The notes beneath the pieces were generated by a model. The model searched no databases. It had not been told where the DNA came from and saw only the letters and a list, made by a program, of their open reading frames with translations. This document shows, piece after piece, positions 16,286 through 23,857 of a stretch of DNA of 64,000 bases. Both the position numbers and the translations under genes were made by a program. The stretch's first letter is position 1, and the number at the start of each line of letters is the position of its first letter. The stretch comes from Rothia gullae (GTDB taxonomy: Bacteria > Actinomycetota > Actinomycetes > Actinomycetales > Micrococcaceae), in assembly GCF_024294905.1 (NCBI RefSeq), contig NZ_JANCOC010000001.1, positions 318,879-382,878 of the forward strand, written 5' to 3'.

Positions 16286-16570
16286 CTAACGCTCTAGGAG
16301 GTCTAGATGAGCCTCATAGTCGAACTCTTCAGTAGCGTAAGTCCACATGCTCTCGACCAGATCATCAGGCATAAATTCATGATCCGCCAGCACCGCAACA
16401 TCATACGGAAAAGTAACCTTTTGCTTCACAAAATCACCAATAACGCTAGCAAGAGCCAACTCCCACTCACCCACATTATCAAATTCTTCAACAAAAGGTC
16501 GTGTCCGCTCCTCCAGGGTACGGGTTCGCATAACAGCAGATAGAATCTTAGCTTTTTCCCAATCCAACAT
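16286..16570 (-). CDS. Small acidic protein, candidate immunity protein for the MuF toxin
   Basis: 94 residues from the ATG at 16570, which lies inside the 3' end of the MuF gene (23-base overlap, different frame). A frame extension up to 16627 exists but would overlap more. The product is strongly acidic (about 22 D/E against 9 K/R) and helical, with motifs such as FVEEFDNVGEWELALASVIG and EEFDYEAHLDLLER. Small acidic proteins encoded directly after polymorphic toxins are typically immunity proteins. Local base composition is richer in A+T than the neighbouring phage genes, which suggests a swapped module. No homologue is recognised by eye. Confidence 0.6.
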   Translation of the reverse strand: MLDWEKAKILSAVMRTRTLEERTRPFVEEFDNVGEWELALASVIGDFVKQKVTFPYDVAVLADHEFMPDDLVESMWTYATEEFDYEAHLDLLER

Positions 16571-17663
16571 AGTCTTCAGCTTCTTTATTCTCAATCGGAT
16601 AAAAACTCCGTACAGACAATATATCATTTTTCATTTGGTACACGCATCGCACTATACCAATACCAGGTACATCCGTATGGCCTTCATACGTATCTGGATA
16701 AATACCTGGTTCCCATTCAGATCTAGGAGTTTGAACTACACCTAACAGAAGAATAGCTATATCCCCAGGATCTAATGTGCCAAATGTAGTAGGAGCATTC
16801 CCACCTTCACCATGACGAGCCAAAATATGCTGCCACTGCCCAGGCCTCAACAACTCCAAATACTCAGGCCACCCTGACGAATAGTCCCGCAGCACCTTAG
16901 GCATCTGAACACTCTCACCCCGACCACGGTTATACATCTCCCGCCATGACGAAGCCACCTCCGCCAATGAAGGCGAATACCCATGCTTACCCTGCTTACG
17001 AGCAACCACAGCATCACGAGCAGCCTCATACTGGGCATACAATGCACCAGGATCATACCCGGCAATCTTCGGAGTCTTCTTACCCCACGCAGGCACAATC
17101 TGACAATCACAATCACCATGCCATTGCCTTGCCGCACCTGCCGACTGGGCATCCAGATACACCCACCCGCGAGAAGCTAACATCAAACACCATGCGCATG
17201 TTTGACCATGAGGAATGCGCGCCCACCGAGGACGCTTCGGGTCCGAATCAGCAGCACGCACAATGCTCTCGCGCCCCAGCTTCTTCACCAAACGGTCAAG
17301 AACCCCATTCAAAGATTTAAGAGCCTTCTCCGGGTCCTCACCTTTCATTAGCTCTCCCAATGCCCACCGGGTCGAGGCGTGAACCACGTCCTCCGGTAGT
17401 TGCTCAGGAAGAGCCGGCTGGAACCCGTCGTCAAGCCCCACAGCCTCAGCACGCAACGCAAGATACCAGCCCAGAGACTCCACCGCGGCAGCGTCTCCAT
17501 AGTCAGAGACCAGCCCGTACATGCTCTCCAGCATGACCTCACGCTTCACCTCATCCGGGGTATCAATAAGGGCTTGGGCAATCTCTGCCAGGTCGCGGCG
17601 CGCACCGTTCACAATCTCATTGAGCGTATCCGCAAGTACAGACACATCAGTACGCGCCACCAT
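16548..17663 (-). CDS. MuF-type minor head protein with a C-terminal BECR-like nuclease toxin domain
   Basis: 371 residues. Residues 1 to about 225 are a MuF/SPP1 gp7-type head protein: helical N-terminus, then the signature RWARIPHGQTCAWCLMLASRG, HGDCDCQIVPAW. MuF proteins sit inside the capsid and may be ejected with DNA. From about residue 245 to the end the sequence changes: PGQWQHILARHGEGG, an insert-like middle, and a final SVRSFYPIEN. A leading HI..RH and a closing S-x-YP-type motif are hallmarks of phage BECR (barnase-EndoU-colicin E5/D-RelE) nuclease domains, several of which are known as MuF fusions. The domain call is from motif pattern only. A probable immunity gene overlaps the 3' end. 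Confidence 0.75.
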   Translation of the reverse strand: MVARTDVSVLADTLNEIVNGARRDLAEIAQALIDTPDEVKREVMLESMYGLVSDYGDAAAVESLGWYLALRAEAVGLDDGFQPALPEQLPEDVVHASTRWALGELMKGEDPEKALKSLNGVLDRLVKKLGRESIVRAADSDPKRPRWARIPHGQTCAWCLMLASRGWVYLDAQSAGAARQWHGDCDCQIVPAWGKKTPKIAGYDPGALYAQYEAARDAVVARKQGKHGYSPSLAEVASSWREMYNRGRGESVQMPKVLRDYSSGWPEYLELLRPGQWQHILARHGEGGNAPTTFGTLDPGDIAILLLGVVQTPRSEWEPGIYPDTYEGHTDVPGIGIVRCVYQMKNDILSVRSFYPIENKEAEDYVGLGKS

Positions 17664-17667
17664 AGAA

Positions 17668-19110
17668 TCACTCCTTTACAAGCTCTTCTACCTCACCTGG
17701 GCTAGACACCTCTTCGGGCTTAGATTGACGAGAAGAAACCAGCTGAGCAATCGTCTGCGAAGCCTGCGCACGACGTTTATCCGCCCACAAACGCTGAATA
17801 CTCGCGTCGTCATACCCAAGCTTCTCCAAAATGACCTGAGACTCAGCAAGCCACGGCATCACCTGCACCTGCTTCAACACAGCGTCTGCAGCAGCCGAAT
17901 CCGACACATGCACCGTCGGAGCAAACCACGGCTCCACCAGCGACACGCCCTCAATAGAGCCCTCACGCAAAGCAACAGACAGCAACGCCACCTGCCGCAG
18001 AGACTGCTTGAACCCACGAATCGCGCGTTCAGCCGCCAAACGCAAAGGATCACGCTGTGACTGAATCGCCGAATCACTCGACGGATTATCCGACGGGAAA
18101 CCCAACTCATCGAGCGGAATCTGAGACTCCGCAGCCAGCAAAGACGCCCACTGACGCAACTGGTCAGTATGCGGCTGCATGCTAATCTGCGGGAACTGCC
18201 CCACAGTCGGCACTTCACCTTCTTCGTCCCTGCTGATAGTCAGCAGTCGAGAGGTCAACGCGGACCACTTCGAGCCAGCCAGAGCCTCTTCATCAGCACC
18301 AAGCATGTACCTCTGCGGGGAGGCATAGAACTCCGCACCGATTTCCGAGCGAACAATCGTGCGGATTGCCGAATCAGTCAACGACATAACAGCCTTGGAG
18401 ATACGCGAGCGCCCAAAAGGATTGCGCAGGTCAGCGCCCACAATAATGGGCACCAGCAGAGGGCGGCCGGTCTTGTTGGGGATGACCTCAACCGCGGAGC
18501 GCCCTGTGGTGTCATCGAAGACTACCTGCACGGTCTTATCTGCAAAGTACGCGACGAACTCGGTCGGGATGAACGAGGTGGTGCCGTCTTTGCGAATCTC
18601 TGAAACAGTCAGACCGGCTGAGAGCGAGCGCGTGCGGGGGTTCCAGATACCCGTTGCCCAGTGCGCGGAGCGAGGGAGCCAGAGCACTTCAGGTTCACCC
18701 TTGGTAGTGTCGCCTTCAGTCACCGTGATAAAGGCACAAGAGTGAATGAGCGCACTACTGACAGCCTGAGAGAACGCCTCCTGGAAGCCGTTGTCAGCTA
18801 CGAGAGCATTCAGCCCGTGCGGGTCGTCCTCTTCTGAGGTGGATACGAACCGTTCGAAGCGGATACGGTCTGCCAGTACGTCAACTACCTTGCCCGGCCA
18901 GCCGAGGACAGACCCGATATTCAGGAACTGCCGCGGGAGACTAATTCCGAGGTCTCGGAGCGTCATCTTCTGGTCGTAGTATGCCTGCCGCTGGGCGTTC
19001 ATGGCTCGCTTGGAGCCGAGCTGGTCAATCATCGCCTGTACTTGGCGGCGCTCAGTCTCGGTGAGGAGTTCCGCAGGGATTGCCTGCACGCTGGGAATAT
19101 ACGCGGTCAT
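17668..19110 (-). CDS. Portal protein (SPP1 gp6-like)
   Basis: 480 residues. The start ATG overlaps the terminase stop (ATGA). Contains the usual portal make-up: N-terminal helices (TETERRQVQAMIDQL), a wing region with ITVTEGDTTKGEPEVLWLP, and a C-terminal helical stem (RDPLRLAAERAIRGFKQSLR). Forms the twelve-subunit ring through which DNA enters and leaves. Followed four bases later by the MuF gene, as in SPP1-like phages. Confidence 0.88.
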   Translation of the reverse strand: MTAYIPSVQAIPAELLTETERRQVQAMIDQLGSKRAMNAQRQAYYDQKMTLRDLGISLPRQFLNIGSVLGWPGKVVDVLADRIRFERFVSTSEEDDPHGLNALVADNGFQEAFSQAVSSALIHSCAFITVTEGDTTKGEPEVLWLPRSAHWATGIWNPRTRSLSAGLTVSEIRKDGTTSFIPTEFVAYFADKTVQVVFDDTTGRSAVEVIPNKTGRPLLVPIIVGADLRNPFGRSRISKAVMSLTDSAIRTIVRSEIGAEFYASPQRYMLGADEEALAGSKWSALTSRLLTISRDEEGEVPTVGQFPQISMQPHTDQLRQWASLLAAESQIPLDELGFPSDNPSSDSAIQSQRDPLRLAAERAIRGFKQSLRQVALLSVALREGSIEGVSLVEPWFAPTVHVSDSAAADAVLKQVQVMPWLAESQVILEKLGYDDASIQRLWADKRRAQASQTIAQLVSSRQSKPEEVSSPGEVEELVKE

Positions 19111-20558
19111 ACGCTAATCACCTGCTTTCTCTTGATGGGGTTACGTCGTGTGACTTTGGCACCCCAGTAGGCCAGGGTCGCTGCTTCGAACATCGTGACA
19201 CTCCCGCCTTCTGGCGCCTGCCAGCCGAAGCCACCACGATTGCCAATCTTTCGCCTGGAAGCGGCAAGCACCTGCGCCGTCATTTCTGGCTGAGCGCTAT
19301 GGGCAACATCGTGGCCGATAACAGCCTGGTCGAACATAGCATGTGCCGCAATGACCTGGTCTAGGGAAGGCTGCCAGATAAGCTTTTTGTTCCTCACCCC
19401 GGCGTCTTGAAGCGCCTGGATCAGATAGCCCACGCCCGCTTTACCATCAATGACGATTTGGGCTGCACGCTCCTGCTTGGACGCAAGAAAATCCACCAGC
19501 CAGCCGGTGCCTGCGGAGAGCGGCTCGGAACGGATACCCTCGATGAACACGGGCCCCTCTTCGGGGCGGCGTGCCACAGCGAGTGCGACCTCCAACCCGT
19601 CCGGCGAGAAACGCACACCGTACACGTCACGACCAGTTTCTGGCGCAGTGCCTTCCAACGCGTTCCACGCGTCCGGGGTGAACGCGTTGGTCACGCCTGC
19701 CAACTCATCCCAGACTCCAAGGGCTTCACGACGGAAGGACTCATCAGAGCCGAGCATTTTACGTAATCGCCCAAAGGCTGTAGCGCTAGTGCGCTCCGGG
19801 TAGGACGGGTTAGCTTTTGCCCACTGCCGCTTATCATCCAGGCGCCCATCGGGGTCTGCAGAGAACTCTACATATAGAGTGTCTTTATCCCCTTTGAGCG
19901 CATCTTCTCTACGCTGCCGGAAGACTTCGCCTGGGTCGTTGGGACGCGGCGGAGTGCCCAGCATAATCACCAAACCGTTTGGGGCCGCGTTGGTCGCCGG
20001 AACCATATCGTCCATAGCTTTCTCGGAGAGAATCTGCGCCTCATCGAAGACCAGCACGTCGACCTTCGCAAAGCCACGACCGAAGCCGTTCTCTCGCGCG
20101 CCGAAGAGGATGCGGGAACCATTGGCGAACTCAATACCTTCTGAGCCTGCTGCGCGGTGCACATGCCCAATGAACGGCATAATGTCCGGCTTATTCGCAA
20201 TTCCCTGCATGGAGCGGAACGTCTCATTATGGGTACGAGCACGGTGGGCAGACCACAGGACAAATGTCCCGGGGAACGCCACGCACAGCCCGAAGATGAG
20301 ACCAGCAATGGTGTGGGTCTTACCCACCTGACGTGGCAGGGAAAACACCGCACCACCAACGCCACACGCATAGATACCATCCGCACGCTTTGCCACCAGA
20401 AGCTTCCCCAGCGACATCTGCCAAGTATCCAACGGGTACCGCATACGACGAAGAGCCTGCGCCAGATGAGGCCAGGCTGTCGTTTCAATGTCTGCCGGGA
20501 TAACTAGGTGCCGTGCAAGGTCAGAGAGCTTGCGGGTCGAACGGGACGTCTTCGACAT
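19107..20558 (-). CDS. Terminase large subunit
   Basis: 483 residues from the ATG at 20558, which has GGAGG six bases upstream; the open frame starts nine codons earlier. Packaging motor with N-terminal ATPase: Walker A SLPRQVGKT, Walker B and catalytic residues VLVFDEAQ, then a motif III-like IMLGTPPRPND. C-terminal RuvC-like nuclease part with GVRFSPDGLEVALAVARRP and VIDGKAGVG. Overlaps the small subunit gene upstream and the portal gene downstream. Confidence 0.92.
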   Translation of the reverse strand: MSKTSRSTRKLSDLARHLVIPADIETTAWPHLAQALRRMRYPLDTWQMSLGKLLVAKRADGIYACGVGGAVFSLPRQVGKTHTIAGLIFGLCVAFPGTFVLWSAHRARTHNETFRSMQGIANKPDIMPFIGHVHRAAGSEGIEFANGSRILFGARENGFGRGFAKVDVLVFDEAQILSEKAMDDMVPATNAAPNGLVIMLGTPPRPNDPGEVFRQRREDALKGDKDTLYVEFSADPDGRLDDKRQWAKANPSYPERTSATAFGRLRKMLGSDESFRREALGVWDELAGVTNAFTPDAWNALEGTAPETGRDVYGVRFSPDGLEVALAVARRPEEGPVFIEGIRSEPLSAGTGWLVDFLASKQERAAQIVIDGKAGVGYLIQALQDAGVRNKKLIWQPSLDQVIAAHAMFDQAVIGHDVAHSAQPEMTAQVLAASRRKIGNRGGFGWQAPEGGSVTMFEAATLAYWGAKVTRRNPIKRKQVISV

Positions 20559-20823
20559 ACCCCGCCTCCCTAGCTTCGGCCCCAAGGGTCTCTTCTAGGG
20601 TCTCCAGCTCTTCAATCTCTTTCGTCAAGTCCTGGTAACGGCGTGCGAGCGCAGCCAGGTCACGCGCTAACGTGTTGGGATGTTCCAGATGACTTGCAAC
20701 GATACGCCTCAAAATTCGTAGCTCTGCGAGGCGACCTGCTCCGGCTTCAATGGCGGAGGTCAGTTCACCTTCTGCTCCATGTCCTACAGGAGGCAGCTGC
20801 TTAGGCTTCCCGATCTTACTCAC
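20521..20823 (-). CDS. Terminase small subunit
   Basis: 100 residues from the GTG at 20823, preceded by GAGAGGGG; the frame is open further up to 20982 but that part is proline-rich and lacks a good start. Helical, with IRRIVASHLEHPNTLARDLA and a coiled-coil C-terminus rich in E/L (LTKEIEELETLEETLG). Lies directly before the large subunit and overlaps it by 38 bases. Recognises the packaging site; assigned mainly by position. Confidence 0.72.
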   Translation of the reverse strand: MSKIGKPKQLPPVGHGAEGELTSAIEAGAGRLAELRILRRIVASHLEHPNTLARDLAALARRYQDLTKEIEELETLEETLGAEAREAGYVEDVPFDPQAL

Positions 20824-20902
20824 GGCCACCCCTCTCGCTATGTGGAAAATCAGCGCAAAAATATCGCTATCGCCGGAGGGCGCGAACTCACCCTCCGGGG
20901 GA

Positions 20903-20914
20903 GGGGGTACCCCC
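20903..20914. other. GC-rich palindrome near the terminase, possible cos-region element
   Basis: GGGGGTACCCCC lies in the stretch between the HNH gene and the small terminase subunit, where cos sites of HNH-containing phages are usually located. No second genome end is available to prove it. It could also be only a chance palindrome in a G-rich run. Confidence 0.25.
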
Positions 20915-21004
20915 CTGGTCCTGTTTGCTTCAGGTGGTTTGCCCCGGTTGATGATGTCCCCCTTATAGCGGTGAGAGGTCACCGGCTGGGGTGGATGGTT
21001 GGGG

Positions 21005-21328
21005 CTAAAGGATCAGTGTTGTTTTTGGTCTCAGCGTTTCTGCAATTCGTATTGTCTTGAGAGCTTGAGAGCGTTTGCTTCCGAGCTTTCCGCCGAGTTT
21101 CTGGTTGCATTGGCGGCAGATGACGCGAACGTTTTCCGCTACATCTTTGCCACCTTCAGCGTGAGCTGTCACGTGGTCAAGCTCGGGACTATTCGGTTGC
21201 TTCGATCTGTGCCAGTCGTAGGCGACGAAACAAATCGGGCAACGCATGTCGCCGCGTTCAAAGGCCGCGGCGAGTTCTTGTTTTCGGAGGTTCTTCCAGC
21301 GGGCGGTGCCGGTGCGGCTGGTCGCCAT
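21005..21328 (-). CDS. HNH endonuclease next to the terminase
   Basis: 107 residues from the ATG at 21328 with AAGGAGG upstream. HNH motif region: CPICFVAYDWHRSKQPNSPE followed by LDHVTAHAEGG and CRQCNQKLGG, giving two zinc-binding CxxC pairs and the H-N-H catalytic set. HNH proteins beside the terminase assist DNA packaging cleavage in HK97-like cos phages. Directly upstream of the terminase small subunit. Confidence 0.9.
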   Translation of the reverse strand: MATSRTGTARWKNLRKQELAAAFERGDMRCPICFVAYDWHRSKQPNSPELDHVTAHAEGGKDVAENVRVICRQCNQKLGGKLGSKRSQALKTIRIAETLRPKTTLIL

Positions 21329-21523
21329 ATGCTTCCTCCTTCTTCCACTCTTCAGTTGTAGCTTGCGGGCTGGTGCCTGGTGGGGGGAGGCTATATGCTT
21401 TCCCTCCTCCCCCCCCACCAGAGGAAGAATCCGACACGATTGAACGTGTCTCCCGCTTCATTACCCCCCCTCTGCTAGGCAGAGGGCACACTCGGTCTAT
21501 CGGCGTGCGGTGGGTAGCTGCGG

Positions 21524-21733
21524 TCACTGTATTTGGTCGCAGTCGTCACAGTCGCATTCACTCCCGATGATGGTGCGTAGCTGAGCCTTGGAGATGATGA
21601 GCTCGAAGGTGGAATTGAAGTCGAAGAAGGTCCGACCCCAGCTGATGTCGACGTCCCATTCTGCGGGGAATCGCTCGTGGAGTGTTGCGAAGATTTTGTC
21701 CTCTTCTTCGTCGGTGAAGCTTCTACGGCACAT
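21524..21733 (-). CDS. Small acidic phage protein of unknown function
   Basis: 69 residues with AAGGAGTGGCACC before the ATG. Starts MCRRSFTDEEEDKIFATLHE and ends ECDCDDCDQIQ with a cysteine-rich acidic tail (CDCDDC) that could bind metal. Not recognised. It follows a small membrane-protein gene and is the second gene after the terminator at 21925..21966. Confidence 0.6.
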   Translation of the reverse strand: MCRRSFTDEEEDKIFATLHERFPAEWDVDISWGRTFFDFNSTFELIISKAQLRTIIGSECDCDDCDQIQ

Positions 21734-21744
21734 GGTGCCACTCC

Positions 21745-21906
21745 TTAGATGGTGAGGGTGAGGGTTGTGAGCAGTGTGGCGAGCAGGAGTGCTCCTGCGA
21801 TGGTGCAGGTTACGGCTCGTGGCGCCCCGTTGGTTGTGGCGATGTCCACTGCGTTGACGGTTAGGTTGGTGCCGATGATGGCGGTGATGATTGCGACGGG
21901 GAGCAT
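21745..21906 (-). CDS. Tiny membrane protein, two hydrophobic segments
   Basis: 53 residues. Sequence starts MLPVAIITAIIGTNLTVNAV and ends LLLATLLTTLTLTI, with two hydrophobic stretches separated by a short polar loop (TTNGAPRA). The TAA stop overlaps the ribosome binding site of the next gene (TAAGGAG), which supports it being real. Its own ribosome binding site is weak. Function unknown; the location before packaging genes does not identify it as a holin. Confidence 0.5.
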   Translation of the reverse strand: MLPVAIITAIIGTNLTVNAVDIATTNGAPRAVTCTIAGALLLATLLTTLTLTI

Positions 21907-21924
21907 CGTTTTTGCTTTCTGGTA

Positions 21925-21966
21925 CAGTCGGAGCCCCTGTCCGTTGTTGGGCAGGGGCTCCGACTG
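21925..21966 (-). terminator. Strong hairpin between early and late regions
   Basis: A 15-base perfect stem, CAGTCGGAGCCCCTG with its complement, and a 12-base loop. No long U-run follows. It separates the replication genes from the packaging and head genes, and lies about 100 bases after a candidate promoter on the same strand, so it may act as an early terminator or a late attenuator. Confidence 0.75.
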
Positions 21967-22064
21967 AAGTGACTACACGCTGCTAACCATTGAGTGTCGT
22001 CGTCTGTGATCCGCCGCTTTCATGGCCCCCCTGTTTGTTTTTGGGCACTATGAAGCTGGGCCAC

Positions 22065-22093
22065 AGTGTACACAAGTTTTCAGGTGATTGCAA
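22065..22093 (-). promoter_or_regulatory. Candidate late promoter
   Basis: On the minus strand TTGCAA, a 17-base spacer and TACACT, close to the sigma-70 consensus. It overlaps the last codons of the zinc-ribbon gene 22080..22643 and points into the late operon. Transcription would meet the hairpin at 21925..21966 after about 90 bases. Confidence 0.5.
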
Positions 22094-22643
22094 TGAGTGC
22101 GGTGCGGATGGTGTCGATGCCGTGCCAGGTGGTTTTACAGGCGGCGCAGATGGCGGTTTCGGCGCGTAGGTGGAAGTGGATTGCTTCACCTACTCGTTGT
22201 TCGCCTTCGCTGGTTTCGGTGACGACCCATTCGGCGCCGCAGTTGGGGCAGGGTACGCGGATTGGGATGGCGGTTTCGTCGAGTGCTTTGATGGCTTCGC
22301 GCCAGCCGGTGAGTTTGGTGGTGGCGTAGTCGGTATCGACGTGGTGCGCCCAGTTGGTGAGTTTGTCGGCTAGGGTGGCGTGTTTGTAGATCTGGTGGGT
22401 GGCGGGCAGGTCGTACCTGATTTGGTGTTCGATGGCGGCTTTGATGAGGAGGGCGTGGTCATTGCAGGGACTGGTTGATTTGAAGCCTCCGCCGCCGGGC
22501 CCGGTGTTGGGGCGTTCGGTGATGGCGTGTTCGAGTTGGTCGAGAAGGGGTAGGGCTCGGATGTAGAGGGTAGTCCCGTGCCAGGTGTGGGTGGCGGTGT
22601 GGTAGCTGGTGAATTCGTGTAGAAGTGAGTCCAGGGAGAGCAT
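22080..22643 (-). CDS. Phage protein with C-terminal zinc ribbon, unknown function
   Basis: 187 residues. Helical N-terminus with several aromatic residues (HEFTSYHTATHTWHGTTLY), then a glycine-rich loop, and a C-terminal zinc ribbon: CPNCGAEW and CAACKTTW. This resembles hypothetical proteins common in actinophage replication regions, but no function is known to me. Lies last in the early operon. The candidate late promoter overlaps its end. Confidence 0.7.
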   Translation of the reverse strand: MLSLDSLLHEFTSYHTATHTWHGTTLYIRALPLLDQLEHAITERPNTGPGGGGFKSTSPCNDHALLIKAAIEHQIRYDLPATHQIYKHATLADKLTNWAHHVDTDYATTKLTGWREAIKALDETAIPIRVPCPNCGAEWVVTETSEGEQRVGEAIHFHLRAETAICAACKTTWHGIDTIRTALIAIT

Positions 22644-22655
22644 GGTGGCGTGTCC

Positions 22656-23147
22656 TTAGTGTTGTGGGTGGGCCGGTGGGTGGGGCTGTGCGGTGAGGGG
22701 TGTGATGACGATGAGCAGGCCGGGGACTTCTTTGCTGAAGCCGCCGTGGTGTAGGTGTGGGCCGTCGAGGTGTTCGTGGTTGTCGTCTGGGAGGAGCCCG
22801 GCTTGCACGTAGGTGTCGATGATGGCTTTAGCGACGGGGTAGAGGTTGGCGGGGTCGTAGCGGCCTCGGTGTGCTTTGTAGACCCAGATGTCGATTTGTG
22901 CGTGGGTGAGGGTGGGGATTTGGTGGCTTGGGTGCTCGTTCTTCCATTGGTGGATGTCGTGGTTGGCTGCGTGCTTCCACTGGTCGGCGTTGGCGCGGTA
23001 GGTGCGCCAGTGGGTTCCGTTGGAGCGGTTGATGGAGAGGAGGGTTTTTCCGTCGAGGGGTATCCAGCGGAGGTAGCGGCTTTGGATGCGTGGGGTGGCG
23101 CGGAGTTTGATTTCGACGTCGGGGGTTTCAGAAGGGTGGAGCGTCAT
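22656..23147 (-). CDS. RusA-like Holliday junction resolvase
   Basis: 163 residues. The RusA family signature is visible: RYDPANLYPVAKAIIDTY, then AGLLPDDNHEHLDGP, giving the conserved Asp residues that bind metal. RusA cuts four-way junctions in phage recombination and packaging. It overlaps the upstream gene (23128..23610) by about 20 bases. The C-terminus is rich in His and Pro (QPHPPAHPQH). Confidence 0.8.
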   Translation of the reverse strand: MTLHPSETPDVEIKLRATPRIQSRYLRWIPLDGKTLLSINRSNGTHWRTYRANADQWKHAANHDIHQWKNEHPSHQIPTLTHAQIDIWVYKAHRGRYDPANLYPVAKAIIDTYVQAGLLPDDNHEHLDGPHLHHGGFSKEVPGLLIVITPLTAQPHPPAHPQH

Positions 23148-23610
23148 TGGTGTGTTCCTTTCTAGCCTTTGAGGTGGTGAGGTTGGTTCCGGGGAGCTGC
23201 ACGGGGAGGTGGCAGTGGTGGGCGGGGATGATGGGGTAGGGGTACCCGTGGCTGGGCGGCAGGTCGAGCATTTGCAGGCGTACGGTGGTGGCTGCGTGTT
23301 CGAGCCCGTAGAGGTGGATGCCGAGTGCTTGGGCGAGGGCTAGCCCCGTGGGGGTGAGTCGGGTGGGGTTGGCTCGTGCGGGGAAGGCGGAGATGTCGTG
23401 GGTTCGCCCGGTGAGGATTACGGCACCGCAGTTGTGGCAGCGGTTGGGGTAGGCGGGGCGTGCCTGGGTGGGGTTCTTGGTGCGCCCGCGCTTATCGGTG
23501 TTCGATAGGTGGTGTTCCCACCAGGCGGTGGTGAGAGCGGGTGGGGTTGCCTCGGGCTCCACGGGGGTGGGCTGGGATGCCTTCTTCTTGGTGGCAGGTT
23601 TTCGGGGCAT
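23128..23610 (-). CDS. Phage protein with zinc-binding cysteines, unknown function
   Basis: 160 residues from the ATG at 23610, with a basic N-terminus (MPRKPATKKKASQPTPVEPE) that may bind nucleic acid. A CHNCGAVI pair is followed by an alpha/beta part and a later HHCHLPVQLPG. Its start has no strong ribosome binding site. It lies directly downstream of the iteron array. Function unknown. Confidence 0.6.
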   Translation of the reverse strand: MPRKPATKKKASQPTPVEPEATPPALTTAWWEHHLSNTDKRGRTKNPTQARPAYPNRCHNCGAVILTGRTHDISAFPARANPTRLTPTGLALAQALGIHLYGLEHAATTVRLQMLDLPPSHGYPYPIIPAHHCHLPVQLPGTNLTTSKARKEHTNDAPPF

Positions 23611-23637
23611 GGTGGTCTTTCGGGTTGCGTGGAAAAG

Positions 23638-23857
23638 TTGTGTCACTGGGTGTTTTGCCTTGTCGGCAGGTTTTCAGTGACACAAGTGACACAAGGTTCT
23701 ATATGCATGGCTGTAACGGGTGTGTGTGCGCGCGTTGTGTTTGTTATCTACTTGTAAAAGTTGTGTCACTTGTGTCACTGATTTATGGTCTGACTTGGGA
23801 AAACCTCAGTGACACAAGGGTTAAAAGTTGTGTCACTTTGTGTCACTTTGTGTCACT
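23638..23857. repeat. Iteron-like array, nine copies of TTGTGTCACT, candidate replication origin
   Basis: Copies on the plus strand start at 23638, 23761, 23770, 23828, 23838 and 23848; inverted copies (AGTGACACAA) start at 23676, 23685 and 23808. Two units have the same geometry, TTGTGTCACT, 28 bases, AGTGACACAA (23638..23685 and 23770..23817). The last three copies are spaced ten bases apart, one helical turn. The array begins at the stop codon of the primase-helicase gene. This is what an origin bound by a replication initiator would look like. The stretch 23611..23852 has no gene. Confidence 0.7.

Noticed and set aside
21745..21906. The tiny membrane protein as a holin
   Set aside because: Two hydrophobic segments alone are not enough and no endolysin lies nearby; kept as unknown.
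21983..22189. 68-residue minus-strand frame at the end of the early operon
   Set aside because: Shadow of the zinc-ribbon gene; the start lies in that gene and there is no ribosome binding site.
23638..23857. Possible CRISPR array from regular repeats
   Set aside because: Repeats are ten bases, in both orientations and without constant spacers; no cas genes are near.
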